Source: Brachionus manjavacas (taxonomy: Eukaryota > Rotifera > Eurotatoria > Ploima > Brachionidae). Taken from it: a stretch of DNA of 64,000 nt. Location of the stretch: assembly GCA_019054805.1 (NCBI GenBank), contig JAHQIY010000017.1:1798001-1862000 (forward strand), read 5' to 3'. Both the position numbers and the translations under genes were made by a program. Each line of letters begins with the position of its first letter. Position 1 is the stretch's first letter. The notes beneath the pieces were generated by a model. It did no database searches and was not told where the DNA came from. It saw only the letters and a program-made list of their open reading frames with translations. Below are positions 61,010 through 64,000 of the stretch, one piece after another.

Positions 61010-61365
61010 AGGAAATAACTCACTTCCATTCTGTTGAATTTTTACCATTTTTTACCTTTTTTTACAAGAATTTACCGAAATTTACGTCAATTTTTGTCAA
61101 AAAATTTTTTTTTGTTTTCCTTTTTCAAAAATTCAAAAAAAAAATTTTTTTCATGAAAATCGGTTTTTTTCGAGAAATTTTGGAAATTTTTTTTCACTGA
61201 ATTTTACAGTAATTATCGGTATTTTACGATAATTATCGTTATTTTACGAAAAATACCCTTTTTTAGATTACCATATTTTACGGTTTAAATATGGTAAAAT
61301 ATCGTGAATTTACCATAATTTACGTAAAATATGGTGAATTCAAGGTATCGTAGCAGCACTGTATA
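61010..61365. repeat. Palindrome-rich TTTTACGGTAATTATCG repeat
   Basis: Words such as TTTACCATTTTTTACC, TTTTACGATAATTATCG, ACCATATTTTACGG and GTAAAATATGGT recur on both strands; ACCATATTTTAC (~61270) pairs with GTAAAATATGGT (~61325). The right end CGTAGCAGCACTGTA looks like a terminal motif (TACAGTGCTGCTACG inverted), as in hAT-like non-autonomous elements. The left boundary is unclear. Confidence 0.5.
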
Positions 61366-61724
61366 ATCAGAATAACAAATGAATGGATTGTTATTTCAGT
61401 ACAGATTTTTTTTTAATTTCGATCTAATCTAATAAAGAATTAAGGCGACAAAATTTTTTTTTCAAAATCATAATCCTAACCAATTCTATGACAGTTCAAA
61501 CCAAAATAGAGGCTGAAAAATTAAGCACTTCTAATTTTTTCACAATACTGTGTTTCCTGATTCAAATCAACAGTCGAAGACATTTATTATGATAGATTTA
61601 TTAGGAAATAAAGACAAAACAATAACTAAAAAAAAATTAAATTTCACTGGGCTTCTAACGATTTAGTTCGATTATTTTTAGCAAATTATAAAATAAAACA
61701 AAATGAAAAAAAATAAATAAAAAA

Positions 61725-61887
61725 TTAATCTGTTTCCATATCAGTTTCTTCATCACTCTGGTCTCTTGCGGTCAAACCTATCGTTATTTCATCGATTGTT
61801 ATTTCATTTCCGGAATAAAAGCCATGAATATTTCGAGCATCATCATCGTCTATGTCATCAGTGAATTCTTGATTTAAAAACAAATTT
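61725..61887 (-). CDS. Short acidic ORF, possible 3' exon or element fragment
   Basis: The minus strand reads EFTDDIDDDDARNIHGFYSG, then NEITIDEITIGLTARDQSDE, ending ETDMETD and a stop. It is preceded by AAATCAAG, a usable acceptor. Strongly acidic, no domain. Could be the end of a transposon gene next to the piggyBac-like relic, or the terminal exon of an unidentified gene. Confidence 0.25.
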
Positions 61888-62019
61888 TAAGCTCATGGGG
61901 GTGTAATTTAAAAAATTTTTTAATCCCATGAGACTATACAAAAAATAATTCAAAAGCACAGTGGGATTTTGCTTAAAAATAAATTAAAATATTATAGTTA
62001 TTTATTTAAATATTTTGAC

Positions 62020-62555
62020 TTAACCCCGGGGTTAAAGAGATAATATAATAAAAAAACCCTGGGGTAGTATATTATTAAGTATACTATGCAGCCTTTAACC
62101 CCGGGGTAGTTTGCAAGGTTTAAGGGTAATAACTTTTTGAACCAAGTATCGATTAAAGCTACCTAACAAGTTCTTGAACTTCTTAGAAATGCGGATGATG
62201 CCCAACAAAGAACTCTCTGATGATAATGATATGAGTATAACTAAAGCTTTGATAATGATTTAGAAGAAAAATTGGAAACACCAAATCATCCTAATACCGA
62301 ATATGAATTAGATGAATACTCAGGTAATGAATACTTATATAATAACCTGAAGAAGAATAAGTATTTAATAAGTAAGCAAGCAGTATTTAATTCCAAAATG
62401 TTCCTCTCAAAGACCATGTGGTCAAGAATTAATGAAGTTCAATTTGTTTCTGTAGTGGAAACAAATCGAGCTTTACTTGTAACAAATGTAAACAATTCAC
62501 ATGTGGTCTTTGTGTAGGGGAGAAGGTTTTTAAATGGACCTGTAAAAATTGTTAA
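62020..62555 (+). pseudogene. piggyBac-like transposase relic with cysteine-rich C-terminus
   Basis: The frame at 62451-62555 reads CSGNKSSFTCNKCKQFTCGL then CVGEKVFKWTCKNC and a stop: Cys-x2-Cys-x4-Cys-x2-Cys-x9-Cys-x2-Cys, matching the spacing of the piggyBac C-terminal zinc-binding domain. Upstream frames (62160-62450) are acidic and broken. At the left, TTAACCCCGGGGTTAA (62020-62035) is a perfect palindrome including TTAA, the piggyBac target, and CCC, its usual first bases; related ACCCYGGGGT words follow at 62056 and 62097. The catalytic DDD core is not recognisable, so this is an internal deletion or a decayed copy. Confidence 0.5.
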
Positions 62556-63173
62556 GAACATGTGATACGAATTTGAAAAAAAAAGTTCCTGTTTATTTTT
62601 TTAATATATTTTATAAATAATTTTAAAATTTAACTTAAAAATATTGAATTTTTTAAATCAAAATCAAAATTAATAAAAGACATTTATTTTTATAATCAAT
62701 AAATTTTTTTAACATATTTTGAATAATTATGGTAACTTATACTACCAAAAAAGCGTATTTTTTTAAAGGGGTTTTTTGGACCCTTTAAGTATTTAACCTT
62801 TAAAAAAAATTCGGTGATTGAGTGTTAAATAAAAATATGAGTCAAAAAAAAAAAAAAAAAAATATTAAAGATAGACTTATCTTCTTTGAGAAATGGTTCA
62901 TTTTTTACAAATTTTGATTATTTTTTAATAAAGTTAGTATTTTTTTACATTAAAATAGTCAATTGTAGAATTTTATTTATAAGTTGGCATTTTTAGCATG
63001 AAATTAATGATTTATTTTTACAATTATATGGACCGAATAATTTCGCCAAAACCAAGTTGCAGCTTCAGAATCTCAGAATCTTTGACTTTTACTTAATAGT
63101 AATTGAAAAATGACACAACTTTGGCAATTAAATAAGAATAAATAATAATTTGCTGTTGAGTATGATAGAAAAT
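62556..63173. other. Spacer, no gene seen
   Basis: A/T-rich sequence downstream of the piggyBac-like relic and the SMYD4-like gene 3' end. AAAGGGGTTTTTTGGACCCTTTAAG at 62765-62790 is an imperfect inverted pair that could be the right end of the element. Confidence 0.4.
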
Positions 63174-64000
63174 TTATTTTTTTAAAAAACTTTTAATATA
63201 ACTTTGAACATGATAATATTCATTCAAAAGAGCACTTTCTTTTGAATAAACACACTCTGCGATCGAAATAGCTCGATTGATCGAATCGAGCGCTTTCTGG
63301 TGCTCTTCGATCACACATTGAAGCTCAGATAGCTTGAAAAACTCATGCCCCAGCTCAATAATAACTTCATTTTTCTTACTTTCATACACAAACTCCAATA
63401 ATTTGACATTTTTTTCCAATAATGAACAACCATGGTGCAAATTATTCGAATTACAATTGAGTCTTGCCAGAAGATCGATCAATTTTGAGAAACCTAAATA
63501 AAAAATTCTCATATTGGCATCGATTTCAATAGCACAATCGATCTCCAAGTCCTCATTAATGCACAAATACTTTCGATAATCTTTGACCATGTCCTCCAGT
63601 TTTTTGACACTCATCTTTGCGCTCTCATCGCTCAAAGTCTCTGTGTTTATCTTGTCCAAAAAAGAGCCTAAAAAATCAAATCTGCAAGCATAGTTGGTCA
63701 ACTGCATGGTTTTGCCACACTCTGAGCAAACAAGTAAAACATCATTTGATGTGGACACCTTTCCTGAGCTGAAAACTCTTTTGCCTGTGCAATAAAAGCA
63801 CCTCAAGCCGGTCAACTTGCTCTCAGTAAATATCCTCGACTGGCTCAGACACTCACTGCAATCACAATCAAAGTGGTACTGTTCGCTAAGAGATTGTTTG
63901 CGCTCAAAAAATGTCATTTTGATATAGTGGGGGCCATAGCTGTTTAAAATTTCCTCGCATTTTTTAATTGTGCGCGATGCCTTGACCACAATAACATTCG
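63174..64000 (-). CDS. SMYD4-like SET/MYND protein, C-terminal part (5' end outside window)
   Basis: The frame is open from the right edge (64000) to a TAA at 63174-63176, 274 residues. It begins within the end of a SET domain: NVIVVKASRTIKKCEEILNS then YGPHYIKMTFFERKQSL and the post-SET cysteine cluster YHFDCDCSECL. In SMYD4 the matching text is a 'YGPH...R...L...Y.F.C.C..C' block. The usual Gly of IKKGEEI is Cys here. A second Cys-rich patch follows (LRCFYCTGK, LLVCSECGK), then ~150 helical residues with TPR-like character (CSLLEKNVKLLEFVYESKKN, HQKALDSINRAISIAECVY) as expected for the SMYD C-terminal domain. SMYD4 is regarded as a lysine methyltransferase-type regulator; catalytic residues and MYND finger are off the window, so activity cannot be judged. 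Confidence 0.85.
   Translation of the reverse strand, partial: NVIVVKASRTIKKCEEILNSYGPHYIKMTFFERKQSLSEQYHFDCDCSECLSQSRIFTESKLTGLRCFYCTGKRVFSSGKVSTSNDVLLVCSECGKTMQLTNYACRFDFLGSFLDKINTETLSDESAKMSVKKLEDMVKDYRKYLCINEDLEIDCAIEIDANMRIFYLGFSKLIDLLARLNCNSNNLHHGCSLLEKNVKLLEFVYESKKNEVIIELGHEFFKLSELQCVIEEHQKALDSINRAISIAECVYSKESALLNEYYHVQSYIKSFLKK

Overview
The window is nuclear DNA of a small-genome animal. It is very AT-rich (estimated by eye at roughly three quarters A+T), genes are split by many GT-AG introns mostly 45-90 bp long, and several genes are metazoan-specific (a TLX homeobox gene, Kidins220/ARMS, a Kir channel, CEP20, an aromatic amino acid decarboxylase and a DBH-type monooxygenase). A monogonont rotifer such as Brachionus is my best guess, from base composition, intron size and the style of the mobile elements. 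No single feature proves it. All exon models were joined by hand from reading frame, GT-AG signals and remembered family similarity; none was computed.

Layout. 1-1.4 kb: end of a ubiquitin-peptidase-like ORF (+) and a short unrecognised membrane protein (-). 3.2-5.3 kb: group II aromatic amino acid decarboxylase (+). 7.6-9.7 kb: coiled-coil protein resembling CCDC171 (+). 11.5-12.4 kb: TLX/Hox11 homeobox gene (+). 15.1-23.2 kb: Kidins220/ARMS (-), with a 2.6 kb intron holding a perfect 277-bp inverted repeat. 23.6-27.3 kb: copine/RGLG-like vWA protein (-), divergent from a dopamine/tyramine beta-hydroxylase-like enzyme at 27.5-31.2 kb (+). 31.2-38.3 kb: mobile-element graveyard (LINE reverse transcriptase, MULE-like transposase relic, foldback-type element). 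38.3-42.2 kb: secreted-face DOMON/mucin-like type I membrane protein with a 93-bp coding minisatellite (+). 43.9-44.5 kb: another dead reverse transcriptase. 45.0-54.6 kb: inward-rectifier K+ channel with an unusually long N-terminus (-). 57.6-58.3 kb: CEP20/FOPNL (-). 58.3-59.5 kb: UBE3D (-). 60.4-62.6 kb: LINE, palindrome-rich repeat and piggyBac-like relics. 63.2-64.0 kb: C-terminal part of a SMYD4-like protein (-), running off the right edge.

How genes may work together. The decarboxylase (if it uses tyrosine) and the beta-hydroxylase could catalyse successive steps to octopamine, but they lie 22 kb apart and the substrate of each is inferred. CEP20 and UBE3D are only 83 bp apart in the same orientation. 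The other genes look like unrelated neighbours separated by repeat-rich DNA.
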